Positions 34,867-47,352 of a stretch of DNA of 64,000 nucleotides are shown in pieces. This DNA is from Nymphalis io (Eukaryota > Arthropoda > Insecta > Lepidoptera > Nymphalidae), in NCBI RefSeq assembly GCF_905147045.1, contig NC_065889.1:1989001-2053000 (forward strand). Reading direction: 5' to 3'. The first letter of the stretch is position 1; every line of letters starts with the position of its first letter. Both the position numbers and the translations under genes were made by a program. The notes beneath the pieces are model-generated. The model did not search any database, was not told the DNA's origin, and saw only the letters and a list, made by a program, of their open reading frames with translations.

Positions 34867-37015
34867 TAGATTAATCAATAGTCGATTACAAAATGGGTGT
34901 TGCGAACTATAGCCAAATCATAGAGAACTGTTAATCTAGTATAAGTTTATGTAGTCTGTAAATGTAATTCGAAAAACCAAGTAAAACCAATACACGTACG
35001 CGTGATATCGTAAGGGAGGAATTCAATTTGAACATAATGGTGATACAATTAGACTTTCTTCCAGAGACAATTTCACAAGATATAAATGTCTTATATTTAA
35101 GTCTTGACCTTTTTGGACGAGTTCCATTAAATCTAACTAATGGTACGTGACATGAGTAGCGGCCAAATTTTTAAATTTTTGGTCAATTATCTTCATGTAT
35201 CTTTAATAATTTCCATTATTTTTTTTTATTCCCAAATGTTTAATTTCTATAACATTAACAGATATTAGATCATTCAAATCTCATTTTTTAGTTTCTCTTA
35301 TTCTGGGTTCTTCTAGGAAGTTACAACGTAAAATTCGAAAATGTTTAAATTCTATTGATTACGCGGATAATTTTAAAATAACTGTCTAATTAATACAATA
35401 ATAATATTTAAATAAAATCACGTAATACATAAAAGGATTGTGCTTTCATATGTAAATATTTTTTGTCTGTGACAATTTTGACATAAAAGTTACGTTGACA
35501 ATAATATAAGAAATTCAATTTGAAATATCATCAGTGTTACCTGACTGTAGTAGTACCGAACGATAATAAATTATCGTACAATTACAATCATTTATTATTA
35601 ACACGCAATCATACAATTGCGTAGTAACAATTGTAGTACATTGTTTATTTGGATATTATTATTCCATTGTATACATTAAGAAATCACAGATATAGTAAAT
35701 TTGGAATAGTATTTCAATTTCATAGACATTTATTTTTTTATGTAGAAACTTTTTTCAACACGACAAGAAAAATCATACATTATAAGAATATCCTAATTCA
35801 GCAGTCAAACCATTGAGATTGTTAACACTGACATAAAGATGTATATATTTGTAAATATATTTCCATACATGAGATAGATACATAAATAAATGTTTCAGTA
35901 TGTCATTGTATATATTGCATGAATGGCATAGTTTAAGTACAATGTTTGTTTATTATACTTGGGACCAAGTTTATTATTTTATATAACAGTATTTTTAATT
36001 AATGTTCCTTACAGGAAGTGTTTGTTAGTATAGTGCACAGCTTTATAGTGACTGATAGCGGTTTAGGAGTTATGTGTGTACACCTATTATGTAATATGTC
36101 AGTGTTTGTTCTTCAGTCTCAATAGGAAAAAATATGTTTAAATTAATTGAAAATTATTCCAAATTTAATTGTGAAGGTAGTAATTGTTATAGTGATACTA
36201 AATAACACAAACAAATAATTATAATATTTTACAAATAATTAAAAAGCTGAATCAGTTTTGTTTGTAAATGCAAGACTTTTGTATTAGCTATCTATTTTTC
36301 AACTCTAATGCCTGCGCTTACAAATAATAGAATTTTTCGTCTTTAAAGACATATCAGTATAAGTGTGCTTTTAACTGATGTTACCTCTTTAAAGAGATAT
36401 TTGACTGCATTTTACAGTAAATAATTAGATTATGTATATATTATTTACTTAATGATTTTTAATTGTAATGTTTAAGTCATATACAACATTATAATTTATT
36501 ATGAAAAAAACGTATCAAAGAAAAAAAAATGAAATAAAAAAGTTTTTAATGTTTCTTTCCTTTTCTTTATATATAAATATTATTTTTAAATATTATATTG
36601 GTTTCAAAATTACATATCTAGAAATAAGGCTTTGTCTACATTTATTAAATCTTTTATGATTAAACTAGTCTTATTAGAATCTGTTTTATTTTCTAGATAA
36701 TCATTTTAATATTCCAGCACTAGGATATTGGGTAACGATTATTATTATTCTTAAGATTATCGTTTGTAAAAATATTCAGAACCTAATTAATGTGTACCTA
36801 AGCATTGTAAAGTGAAAGTGATATATATTGTAAGTAAAATATATGGTAAAAATATGATAAATACATATTTATTTTTAAAATCTTTGTTTTATTGTAGATG
36901 ATTATTGGAATAATAAATAAATTAAATAGTTAACATATATGCAACACAAAATTTCTTGAGTTATTAAATGTCTCGTGAATGCGATAATGCAGATTCCTAC
37001 TAGATTATAAATTAA
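34867..37015 (+). other. Probable 3' UTR, then AT-rich intergenic DNA
   Basis: Several AATAAA words follow the stop (first at 35411-35416, others at 35565 and 36533-36538). Sequence alone does not say which is used. No frame of interest. Confidence 0.45.
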
Positions 37016-37220
37016 TGTTTTTAAATATCCATAACAGCAAGTATGCACATTTTTATTTGCTTTATCTCGTTATTTTGGGGGTGGAGAATTTGTTTTTTAT
37101 AAAGTTTTTCACAAGTAAAAGAGCTGGGCTAAATTTAAAGACGGCAAGCCAGACGCCATCCCTCCTTGAGAATGCTTTTGCTGGTGACATCCGCCAGGTC
37201 AAACGGATAACCAAAAACTC

Positions 37221-37472
37221 TTGCCGGTTGGCGTGGTTGGTAGATACATTTCACGACGAAGGTTGTGGGTTCGATTCCTACCCAGGACAGACATTTGTGT
37301 GCATGAACATATCTGTTAGTCCTGAGTCTGGGCGTAATTATCTATATAAGTATGTATTTACAAAAGAAAAGTAGTATATGTAGTATATCAGTTGTTTGGT
37401 TTCCATAGTACAAGCTCTGCTTAGCTTGGGATCAGATGGCCGTGTGTGAATAATGTCCCAGGACATTATTAA
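37221..37472 (+). mobile_element. SINE-D copy
   Basis: Head gccggttggcgtggttgg, B-box-like gtgggttcgattccta, then ggtttccatagtacaag and gtcccaggacatt. A 119-codon frame that runs into its head is chimeric and not counted as a gene. Confidence 0.85.
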
Positions 37473-38402
37473 AACCAAAAACTATATGTGGCGATCTTGT
37501 TATTAAATAAGCATGACTGCATAACACAAGCTGTTCCCAATCGACTCATATTTATGTAACTTTTATTTACGACACCCACCCAATAAATAGTTAAGCAACA
37601 ATATATAGATTGCTGTTAATTTTCTAAATCAGATAAATACTTCCAACTTTCTTAACTTATAAAACGTCTTAGATATTTGAAAAGTGACCAACACAATTTT
37701 CTTATAATAATGTTTTAAAATGTTTTTGAAATTTACCGTGATGCTATTGTAGCGCCGGCCTAATTCAACGCATATCGGCGGACACTTTTTCGTATACAGT
37801 AATAGTCTTATTTACCTCTACCATCCATAGTTTTAACTCTGAAGTGTAGAGGTAAGAGTAAGTATCTTTATGTATAAAATGTCTCTTAAAACGAATGAAA
37901 TTATGATGGCATTGTAATATAAATCCCAAGTAATAAACGCGTAATTATAATTTCAGGTACTTAATACCCTCTAGCTACAGTACCGCCATTCTGGCAATTA
38001 ATGGAACTCTCATTTCATATTTTTCGGCAAAGAGTATACAAACACTACATTTTGCATTTTGGTAGACACTTTTTCGGGTGAAGATCCATATGAGATAATT
38101 CTCTTTATTTCGACACACCATAGTCTTTCGACTTTGACGACTAAAAATCTTTCCTTGTATACAGCTACACCGTCGTACGTAACGTACTGGATATGACGAT
38201 ATATGTACTCTGTGCAGTATACACTTTATAACGTCAAAATCAAAATACAATATTGTTCATGATTATTAATGTCATAAGTCATAACATTGTTAAATTTCAG
38301 AAATTAATTTCAGATTGTAATGAAAACAAATAATTAATATATACAGTTACATATTATTTTTCATGTATATCTTACTCATTGATTATAAATAACAATGAAA
38401 AT
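37473..38402 (+). other. Upstream region of the zinc-finger gene
   Basis: Should contain the promoter and 5' UTR. No TATA box at a usual distance stands out. A 91-codon minus-strand frame at 37975-38250 has no ATG start and was not accepted. Confidence 0.4.
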
Positions 38403-39857
38403 ATGAATAGCAAAAGATCAGTTTGTCGTGTGTGTTTAAAATCAGAACAAAACAAATACATATCATTGTATAAAAAATACAAACATTACTTGTTATTTGA
38501 ATATATAAACGCCCTAACTACTATTGAAATCAAACACCGAGATGGTTTTCCTGATAAAATATGTGAATCTTGCTTTGAACAACTACAAACTGCAATAAGT
38601 TTTAAAGAAAAATGTGAATTGTCCAATATTGCCTTACAAAACTATAATTTTAAAGACGAGATACATACTGACAGCGGTAATAATGTAAAAATAAAGATAG
38701 AAGAATATAAAGAAAGTGAAGTTAAATTGGAGAAGGATAATAGTGAGGAATATTTAAATTATGATGATTTAAGTGTAGACAGTGCTGACAAACCACTCAC
38801 AATCATTTTAGAAACTTATGATGTACCTAAGATTAAATCAGTAGAACAGAATTTCGAATGTGATGACTGTGGGGACATATTTAGATCCAAATGCAAGTTA
38901 AGAGTTCACTGGAAAAAGGTTCATATGCCTAAAAGCTTAATATGCGAAGATTGTAAAAGAACATTTAAGAGTTACAAAGCTCTAAACATGCATAAGAAAA
39001 AAAAGACTAAAAGCTGCATAGTTGCTACTGATAGCAATGTATCTATAGAGGGAATTGGTAAGACGAGAGTATTCGTTTGTAAAGAATGTAATTACAAGAC
39101 ATCGAGGATCAAAGATATGTCATCACATCTGGTCACACACAGCGGTGAGAGACCATTTCAATGTAATCTTTGTCCAAATACATATACCCAATACAGTTCT
39201 CTTCAAGGACACAAGGAAGGAGCACACCAGAACTATTTAGTTGAAATTACCTGCCATTTTTGTGGTAAATATGTTAGGGGACGTCGAAATGTATATAGAC
39301 ATCTCAAAAGTCACACGGAACAAAAGGTTTCTTGTACGATATGTAAGAAAGTTATGAATAAATTGAGTTATCACACTCATATGAAAAGACATAGCGGTGT
39401 TAAGTCGTATACATGTGAGAAGTGTGCATCAACATTTTACACCAGTGCCGAGTTGTGCAATCATAAGCGGTGGGTTCATAACAAGAAAGAGAATTATTTC
39501 AAATGTGATTTATGCGATTATAAATGTGCAAAAGCGTATAATGTTAAACAACATCAAAGTAAACATACAGACAAAAATTTTCCTTGTACATTTTGTGGTC
39601 GGTTTTATCTCAGTCCTGATAAATTAGCGTCTCACGAAAGATCACATTATGATGAAAAGAAATACTCATGTCCTCAGTGTCATTTGAAATTCTTCAATCG
39701 TGACTCCGTTAGGAAGCATATGAAGTTGAAGCATTCATTGACTATCATCACAGAACAGAAGTCCGTAACAGTTGAAGTTAAGAAAGAGAATGAGATCCTT
39801 TCACAGACTCAAAATGATGACCTAATCATTGAAATTGACGCAAAACCCTTTGATTAA
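38403..39857 (+). CDS. ZAD and multi-C2H2 zinc-finger protein
   Basis: Uninterrupted frame of 484 codons. I start it at the ATG at 38403 because the four residues that define the ZAD follow at once (C8, C11, C54, C57). The ZAD is an insect dimerisation domain. Residues 58-150 are an acidic linker. From 151 to about 450 there are about ten zinc fingers (for example FECDDC, FQCNLC, YTCEKC, FKCDLC, FPCTFC, YSCPQC). The second ends H-x7-C, so it looks C2HC, and the sixth has a one-residue shorter loop. Three PsiKxE SUMOylation consensus sites sit outside the fingers: IKIE (97-100), VKLE (107-110) and VKKE near the C-terminus. ZAD proteins are usually DNA-binding nuclear factors, often in recent insect expansions. 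DNA target and role are unknown. No intron is needed. Confidence 0.95.
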   Translation: MNSKRSVCRVCLKSEQNKYISLYKKYKHYLLFEYINALTTIEIKHRDGFPDKICESCFEQLQTAISFKEKCELSNIALQNYNFKDEIHTDSGNNVKIKIEEYKESEVKLEKDNSEEYLNYDDLSVDSADKPLTIILETYDVPKIKSVEQNFECDDCGDIFRSKCKLRVHWKKVHMPKSLICEDCKRTFKSYKALNMHKKKKTKSCIVATDSNVSIEGIGKTRVFVCKECNYKTSRIKDMSSHLVTHSGERPFQCNLCPNTYTQYSSLQGHKEGAHQNYLVEITCHFCGKYVRGRRNVYRHLKSHTEQKVSCTICKKVMNKLSYHTHMKRHSGVKSYTCEKCASTFYTSAELCNHKRWVHNKKENYFKCDLCDYKCAKAYNVKQHQSKHTDKNFPCTFCGRFYLSPDKLASHERSHYDEKKYSCPQCHLKFFNRDSVRKHMKLKHSLTIITEQKSVTVEVKKENEILSQTQNDDLIIEIDAKPFD

Positions 39858-40935
39858 TATTGTAATTAATCATAATATTTTCATTAATCAATTCTAGTCA
39901 TTCATAAAACTTCGTAAAATATTAAATTTGTAACATATTTCATCATAATAAGTGTTATATGTGTGTGTACTTTTTTAATGGAGGTAGATAAAAAAAGATA
40001 GAAAATTAAAGAGTGATTACTATGAATGTTTCCAATTATGGTATACATACTACATACATACTATCCCATAAGGAATTTTATATAAATATATTTAAACAAT
40101 TTTAATTATTCCAGTATTAATTTGTTACTAAGTTTTGATAAAATATTGTAAATATTATAATTATATATTTTACTGAAAATATTATTACTAGTATAACATA
40201 GTATTCATAAATGATAATAAACAATGAAACCCATATGTTATTACATAAGCCAAGAAAATAATGAAAGACATAAAAATATTTATTTCTTCAAAATACATTA
40301 AAAACTTAAATATTCGTTCATTATTTAAGTATAGTTAAAGTTATAGTATCTTGTGAATACTACATTATTTTATTATTTTTATAAATTTTATTTGAGCTGT
40401 AAAATCTTGTGCCATTGCCATGGATATATAAGACTATTTTTATTTCCTTGTTAAATGTTACAGTGATGGGTTGATAAAAAAAATGAAAGTGATTAATTTC
40501 ACAATAATTTATTTCATTAATAAATTGTCACCGTTTGACATTTGTACTGAAACTGGGTGTGTGAAGGATAAATATGTTACGTCAATTTTCGCAACTATTC
40601 TATAATTTTGTTAAGTCTTAGTGATTCGTTTTGGAAACAAAAAGTGAAACATTACATACTCTTTAATATTATTGTATTTAAAAATTATTTTATTTTTTAT
40701 TCATGGTTCATATGACCTCAAAAAACAGTAATTTAAAAAAAAAGAAGAAATTGTCATAGTTCTGGTACTGGCCAATTTTATCAATAGAATACTGATAAAG
40801 TTACGTGATGTATTTGTCTATGTTAATTTAATTAATGATAATAATATATAATTAGTAAGATATTTGTGCGAAGCAAAAATATTACGACTAAGCACATAAG
40901 ATTGTATATAATATGTTGCCGTTATTGAAAATTCC
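39858..40935 (+). other. Probable 3' UTR of the zinc-finger gene, then AT-rich DNA
   Basis: The first canonical AATAAA after the stop is at 40216-40221. An ATTAAA lies closer, near 39,921. Nothing else recognised. Confidence 0.4.
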
Positions 40936-40939
40936 ATAT

Positions 40940-41356
40940 TAAATGTGAGGCATGGACTTTGCAAGCTGACGCCCAGAAACGTCTAGAAGCTTTTGAAATG
41001 TGGTATTATCGAAGAATGCTCCGTATTAGCTGGACACAAAGTTTCGAACGTGAGAGTACTCCAGCGCGTCGCCACTAGCCGGAAGTTACTACTAAACCGT
41101 CAAGAAGAGATAAACCGAGTATTTGGGCCACGTCTTGAGACACGAGCGATACCAACTGCTCCAAATTATAATGATGGGCAAAGTAGAGGGCAAACGACGC
41201 GTTGGAAGAAGAAAAAAGTCCTGGTTGCGCAATATCCGTGAATGGATAAAGATCGCCAGCGTGGAAAAACTATTTCGCTTGGCGCGAGACCGCGAAATAT
41301 TCGCTGAGCTGACGGCCAACCTCCAGTAGTGGAGAGGCACAAGAAGAAGAAGAAAT
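40940..41356 (+). mobile_element. Non-LTR retrotransposon, C-terminal fragment with simple-repeat tail
   Basis: A frame-shifted remnant reads EAWTLQADAQKRLEAFEMWY, RRMLRISW, then in another frame LGHVLRHERYQLLQIIMMGK-like and RRVGRRKKSWLRNIREW, then ELTANLQ and a stop. This is the end of an endonuclease/reverse-transcriptase ORF of the type usually found in RTE/CR1-like elements. The (AAG)n stretch at 41340-41354 is its tail. At least two frameshifts make it dead. Confidence 0.8.
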
Positions 41357-41426
41357 ACATATTTTATTTGATGTAAAAGTAAAAATATTTTTATAAAAAG
41401 AGCTGTTTATTTTAATTATATAGTAC

Positions 41427-41452
41427 AAATAAATATATATATATATATATAC
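41427..41452. repeat. (AT)n microsatellite
   Basis: A run of TA dinucleotides follows aataaa. Confidence 0.8.
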
Positions 41453-41559
41453 TTGCACTTAACTTATAGTCTGCGCATTTTGTATTTTAGTGATGAGCTA
41501 ATATATTCGTTAATATTGACGCACTAATTTATAAAACCGATCAGATGACCTTCAAGAAA

Positions 41560-41668
41560 AACACTTTCCTTAAAAGCCGGCAACACACCTGCAAGCCCTT
41601 TAGTGTTGCAGGTGTTCATGAACGGAGGGGCTCGCTATCCATCAGGTGAGCCTCGTAAAAATTGAAAC
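41560..41668 (+). repeat. Dispersed repeat, probable non-LTR 3' end
   Basis: Contains gccggcaacacacctgcaag, gtgttgcaggtgttcatg and ccatcaggtgagcctcgt, a word order I recognise as widespread in Lepidoptera. It shares the catcaggtg end with family C. Confidence 0.5.
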
Positions 41669-41785
41669 AAATATTGTGTCAGATTTTAAATGTTATTATA
41701 TATACATATGCTAATAGCGTTCGAATACAAAATAAATACATACAACAAGAAAAACTAAATAGATAAATAAACATATATTTAAATA

Positions 41786-41858
41786 ACAGTAACAGCCTGT
41801 TAATGTCCCACTGCTGGGCTAAGGCCTCCTCTCCCTTTTGAGGAGAAGGTTTGTTATA
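41786..41858 (-). mobile_element. SINE-B 3' end fragment
   Basis: Contains aacagcctgttaatgtccca then ggctaaggcctcctctccc, ending at gaggagaaggttt. 5'-truncated. Confidence 0.8.
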
Positions 41859-42029
41859 TTTAAATACTACGCAAATATAGTTTGTAGCGGGCGAAGTATT
41901 TTCCCTTGGCGAGGTTGACCATAAGAGGGTTAGACCGACAATTGGAGGCACCAGCAGGGTATCCTAGCCGAATCTAACAACACCGCATATTGAGTCTTGG
42001 CTGCGAGTGAACTAGAATAGAACCTTTTT

Positions 42030-42250
42030 TTTTATAGGCGTTGTAAGAAATGTTAACCATCACTTACATCACTAATGCGCCACCAACCTTGGGAACTAAG
42101 ATGTTATGTCCCTTGTGCCTGTAATTACACTGGCTCACTTACCCTTCAAACCGGAACACAACAATACCAAGTACTGCTGTTTTGCGGTAGAACATCTGAT
42201 GAGTGGGTGGTACATACCCAGACGAGCTTGCACAACCCTCTACCACCAGT
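42030..42250 (-). repeat. Family C repeat
   Basis: Minus strand: gcgttgtaagaaatgttaacc, tgttatgtcccttgtgcct, caaaccggaacacaacaatac, gatgagtgggtggtacat. Two short overlapping frames are repeat sequence. Confidence 0.8.
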
Positions 42251-42359
42251 TACCCCGGCTCATTACCCCGGCTGCCACAGATGGTAAGCGAGGTTGACTG
42301 AGATCGACCCAGTACATAAAAATGAGGATGGTTTCATTGATACATTACATTCCATATCG

Positions 42360-42448
42360 CTACCTCGCTGATTTAGTGGTTAAATATAAGGCCGCCGATC
42401 CCTACGGGTTCAAAATCTCGAGTCAGACCAATAAATAGTTATTGGTTT
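42360..42448 (+). mobile_element. SINE-A head fragment, diverged
   Basis: Contains acctcgctgatttagtggtt, aaggccgccgatccctac, gggttcaaaatc and ccaataaatagttattgg. Only the tRNA-like quarter is left. Confidence 0.6.
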
Positions 42449-43204
42449 GACCAAATACAAATATTCGACAAGACATTCGTATATGCCGTAGAGTTGAGGA
42501 CCCAACTATAACGAATAGAAACTACGAAGGCTCGACGAAATCTAACAGGTAAAGAAGATGGTTATGTCTTGGAATGTCTTATTCCAAGATTTTCCCCATA
42601 AATTTTTAAATAATTTATATAATAAAATTTAATCTATCTATTAAGACCGAAACAGAACAGTTTCTATGTCTATTTTGTAAAAATGTCATTCTTAAGTTAA
42701 TTGTAAAACATGAAGTACCGTGAGGTATCTTCTTGAGTATAAAATAATTCTAACTAAAATAACAAGCTTATATACTGAAAAAAAAAATAACTTCGTCGTA
42801 TTAAAGAACCAAAAAACGTGTTAATATAAAATATATATGGTTAGTAATATAGCATTATTAATTATAATGAATGGTGGAAAAACGTGTTTTGCATCCGCTC
42901 CTAAGCCCGAACGATATGCAACGCTAATCTAATTCAAAATAAATTTTTATTTTAATATTAGTACAATGACTTCAAGTTCGTCGGCTTCTGAACCGAGATA
43001 TTATATATTTTTATGAGATAAATATGTTTATATTATAAACAGACCTGTTTTCAATTTAATCTTTAGATAAAGAAATGTACCAATTAATAAGTTAAATTAT
43101 GATAGCGCATATTGTTATGAACATATAAATTCAACAGGATTATCATAAAACACACATTTAATTTACCCAATCACTTTTTTGTATTGTGTATTTTCGCATT
43201 ACAC
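42449..43204. other. Unique AT-rich sequence, no gene seen
   Basis: No recognised feature. Confidence 0.5.
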
Positions 43205-43490
43205 ATAGGAAATACTTGGAGATAGGGCGTTTGTGCAAGCCTGTTGGGTAGGTACTCCCTAATTCATCAGTTATTCTACGGTTAAACAGCAATACGTAAA
43301 CGTATTCGTGTATTTGTTCAGGTTTGAAGGGTGAGTAAACTAGTGTAATTACAGGCACAAGTAACATAACTTCTTAGATCACATGGTTGGTTGTACATTG
43401 TTACAACCACCAATGGTTAATATTTCTTATAGTGTCAATTTTTATGGCCGGCTGTGACCAATTGTCAGTCCGCCTACCTATAGTAATAAA
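43205..43490 (+). repeat. Family C repeat, diverged
   Basis: Order: ttgtgcaagcctgttgggta, gtttgaagggtgagtaaac, aattacaggcacaagtaaca, then cgtgaccaatt-like and gtccgcctaccta wording at lower similarity. Confidence 0.65.
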
Positions 43491-43667
43491 AATATGTTCA
43501 CACCGTTATCACTAACAGATAGCAACCGGTCCTCGTAAATAAAAAAAATACGAGTAATATTTAGGTACATAATTCGTGGTATATAAGTAGGTAGTTATAC
43601 ATAAATCGTGCCTCCTGAGATCTTGCACTGGAAGCGCTGATTAAATAGAAATGGAATATAAGATTTT

Positions 43668-43785
43668 TTTTTTTTATAGAATAGGAAGGTGGACGAGCAT
43701 ATGGGCCACCTGATGGTAAGTGGTCACCAAACGCCCTTAGACATTGGCATTGTAAGAAATGTCAACCATCGCTTATAGCCAATTA
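43668..43785 (-). repeat. Family C 3' fragment with poly-T
   Basis: Poly-T, then aggtggacgagcatatgggc, cacctgatggtaagtggtc and ggcattgtaagaaatgt: the 3' half of a minus-strand copy with its A-rich tail. Confidence 0.75.
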
Positions 43786-43830
43786 TTTAAAATGAAATTC
43801 TTCAGATTTTTTCGAATATTTCTATAGTAA

Positions 43831-44068
43831 AGTAACAGCATGACATTTTCCCACTGCTGGGCTAAGGCCTTCACTGCCTTTAAAGAGAAGGTTTGGAGCT
43901 TATTCAACCACATTACCACAATGAGGATTGGTGGATACATATGTAAAAAAAATCAGAGAAATTAGTGACATGGGAGGTTTTCACACGATGTTTTCCATCA
44001 CTTCCGAACATGAGATGAATTATAAACACGAATTAAACACACACAATCATCGATTAAGATTCGCGATA
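43831..44068 (-). mobile_element. SINE-B, diverged copy
   Basis: Left end agtaacagcatgacatt, then ggctaaggcctt, tggagcttattcaacca, tttcacacgatgttttcc; right end ttaagattcgcga. The head is largely lost. Confidence 0.75.
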
Positions 44069-44334
44069 GGAGTCGCTAGTATTATATGAATATGACAGTT
44101 CTAAGATTTCATTTGAATATGCTCTTGATTCACCATAAATAACAATACTTTATGCCAAACGCATTACTGTAGATATATTTAGAACTTTGTCAAGCCGAAT
44201 AAATGCCGAACAATGGCATTAGTACTGAAATGTAGCACTTAATTGTAGTTTTATAACTGATAAACGATAAAACAGTTTCAAGAATTAAACAAGTAAAATT
44301 CTACTGCTAATAAAATCAATACGAATAACAATAC

Positions 44335-44460
44335 TGCTTTGTACCGGTTTAAAGTGGTGTGAGTCAGTGTAATTTCAGGCACAGAGGCTATAAGATCTCC
44401 TAGTTGATGGGGCTATGAGGCTTTTCTTGCAATTCCAATGTCCTTTTCTGCATCGCTGCG
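44335..44460 (+). repeat. Family C fragment, diverged
   Basis: Contains accggtttaaagtggtg, gtgtaatttcaggcacaga and ttgcaattccaatg in family order. Confidence 0.5.
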
Positions 44461-44601
44461 ATAAGTAAAATGAAACAAAATATTGACGGTATCGATTTAC
44501 TCGTAGATTTCTTCTGATTGGTTACGATATGCCATTGTCACTTACATTACGATTCCTTATAAAATAATTTTAATGGGATATACTATTTTTATAAAAAAAA
44601 A

Positions 44602-44902
44602 GTTGAGATGGCCTAGTGGTTAGAACGCGTAAATCTTAACCGTGATCGTGGGTTCAAACCCGGGCAAGCACCACTGAATTTTCATGTGCTTAATTTTTGA
44701 TTATTATTAATCTCGTGCTTGACGGTGAAGGAAAAACATCGTGAGGAAACCTGCATGTGTCTAATTTCATTGAAATTATGTCACATGTGTATTCTACCAA
44801 CCCGCATTGGAGCAGCGTGGTGAAATAAGCTCTAAAACCTTCTACTAAAAAAGGGAAAGGAGGCCTTAGCCCAGCAGTGGGACATTAACAGGCTGTTACT
44901 GT
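44602..44902 (+). mobile_element. SINE-B copy
   Basis: Near full length: gttgagatggcctagtgg to ttaacaggctgttactgt, with gggttcaaacccggg intact. Confidence 0.9.
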
Positions 44903-45187
44903 ATACTATTTAGATTTGTTTGCAGATCCAACATGATTATGTACAATTATTAATGAATTCTTTATAATCATACTTTTACTTGTTAACAACTAAAGACGGT
45001 TTGGTTATAAGTCCGTTGGGATCTCCGACAATTGTTATTGATCGCAGTAATTACGTCCTATGCACTAAGCATGTTTGAATTATTAAGGTGATTGGGAATT
45101 CCAATATACGTAGCAGGAATTCAATACACGAAGGGCTACAATGCAGTTTCGATTACATCTAATTCTAAATATTATAATAGCTCGCCT

Positions 45188-45440
45188 GGAAGCTCGTCTG
45201 GGTAGGGACTCATCAGATATTCCACCACAAAGCAGCAGTACTTGGTATTGTTGTGTTCCGACTTAAAGGGTGAGTGAGCCAGTATAATTACAGGCACAAG
45301 GGACATAACATCTTAGTTCCCAAGGTTGGTGGCGCATTGGTGATGTAAGTAACATTTCTTACAATAACAATGTCTGTGGGCGTTGGTGACCACTTACCAT
45401 CAGGTGGCCCACATGCTCGTCCGCCTACCTTTATTCTATA
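45188..45440 (+). repeat. Family C repeat, near full length
   Basis: All family words in order, from gctcgtctgggtaggga to ccacttaccatcaggtgg and tcgtccgcctacc. It has few differences from the 45.98-kb copy 0.8 kb away. Confidence 0.85.
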
Positions 45441-45974
45441 TAATAAAAAGTAATGAATACCATATCTTGATTATCTTTTTAATATTGAAACGAATTGTGA
45501 TGCTGCTTGGTAATAAATATGCAGGTACATAAAAATAATATTAATATTATTAAAGACACCAAACGCACCAATAACAGGGTTGTGGCGTACAAATACAAAA
45601 AAATAGTTATTTTACAGCACACGATCTGAGAGTCAAAAGATAGAAGAATCAAAGGTTAAATTGATATTTTCAAGTACTAAGCTTCAAGGTAATTTCGTGT
45701 GTAATAAGAGAAATCTTAGCGAGAACATTTTAATTCGGAAAAAAATCTGATACATGGTTGGTTAAGCATTATAACGTTCTGTTAACCTTTGCTTAACATA
45801 TAATTTATAGACCATTATTGTCTTTTATATGTAATGAGATTCCAATGGAAATTATCGTTTGCCGCTTAGAGGACTAAGAGTTATAGCTCATTTGAAACAA
45901 AAAAAAATAAACAGAAACAAAATTATATATTAATTTAATTATATTATTATATAATTAAATAATATATATTAATT

Positions 45975-46225
45975 ATCATTCATCATCAGATATTCTACCG
46001 CAAAACAGCAGTACTTGATATTATTGTGTTCCGGTTTGAAAGATGAGTGAGCCAGTGTAAGTGAATAATTACAGGCACAAGGGACATAACATCTTAGTTC
46101 CCAAGGGTGGTGGCGCATTGGCGATGTAAGCGATGGTTAACATTTCTTACAACGCCAATGTCTATGGGCGTTGGTGACTACTTACCATCAGGTTGCTCAT
46201 ATGCTCGTCCGCCAACCTATACTAT
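45975..46225 (+). repeat. Family C repeat
   Basis: From catcagatattctaccgc to gctcgtccgccaacct. Carries a 6-8 bp insertion (gtaagtgaataat) within the usual gtgtaattacagg word. Confidence 0.85.
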
Positions 46226-46763
46226 AAAAAAATAATTAAATTACACTTAGATATATATACATCATTTTAAGGCATATTCGAACATCACTTTTGATTCAAA
46301 ATTTCTAGTTATAATATTTACATTACGGACTATGAGCAGCAATAAAACGTAACATTAGACAAACATTGGAAGACAATTATTCCACTAACGATAAGAAATT
46401 GTCACTTTATCGCAATGGAACCAGAATAGTATCGTAACCGTAATAAATCAGCCCTGATCATTTTTATTTTGAGACCCACACTGGTAGGGCGGTCACTTAT
46501 CTAGAATTAGTTGGGTTACTTGCCCTGAGTACAATCAATTTGTATAATATTAATATTTTGTAGTATTAAATATTAGAAAAATATTTTGTGCTGTTGTGTA
46601 GTAAATTGGCTCGCTTGCTTATAAGATTCGTTCATGTTTAACTTCTCCTCACACGGCTGATGGTAAAAATCATCCTGAAAACGAAGTAAATTAATGAGAT
46701 CAATCCATCCATCAAGAATGATTTCTTCAATACGAAACATTTTCTGTGAATTGTATGTTTAAG

Positions 46764-47066
46764 AGCCGAGATGGCCCAGTGGTAAGAACATGTGAATCTT
46801 AACCGATGATCGTGGGTTCAAACCCGGGCAAGCACCACTGAATTTTCATGTGCTTAATTTGTGATTACAATTCATCTCGTGCTTTACGGTGAAGGAAAAC
46901 ATCGTGAGGAAACCTGCATGTGTCTAATTTCACTGAAATTCTGACACATGTGTATTCCACCAACCCGCATTGGAGCAGCGTGGTGGAATAAGCTCCAAAC
47001 CTTCTCTTCAAAAAGAGGAGAGGAGGCCTTTAGCCCAGCAGTGGGACATTCACAGGCTGTTACAGT
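46764..47066 (+). mobile_element. SINE-B, well preserved copy
   Basis: From gccgagatggcccagtgg to cacaggctgttacagt. All body blocks are present. A useful reference copy. Confidence 0.9.
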
Positions 47067-47352
47067 ATGTTTTTTGAAATTTATGAAATTATATTATATT
47101 CATGTTTGGGTCGTTTTCGTGCAACTGATCGACATTGAAGAAGTATTTTATTATCTGACATTGCAAGACAAGGGTAGATATAAAAGGTAGGAGTAGGCTT
47201 AAAGATGGCTTAATAAAAAAAAAAAAAACATTTCATAACATTTTGTAAGTAGTGGTTGTCTATAGGCTGTTAGGAAATTATTTTAGTTTTTAGTTGCATT
47301 CATTTAGCATTTACATAGGTTTTTGTACTTATTATATTTATATTTATTTATT

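Noticed and set aside
37015..37374. 119-codon plus-strand open frame
   Set aside because: Its second half is the tRNA-like head of a SINE-D. There is no conserved motif and no splice support. A chimeric chance frame.
37975..38250. 91-codon minus-strand frame upstream of the zinc-finger gene
   Set aside because: No ATG at its start, biased composition and no domain. Probably promoter or intergenic DNA.
39055..39627. Two frames of 61 and 76 codons inside the zinc-finger gene
   Set aside because: Out-of-frame shadows of the C2H2 coding sequence.
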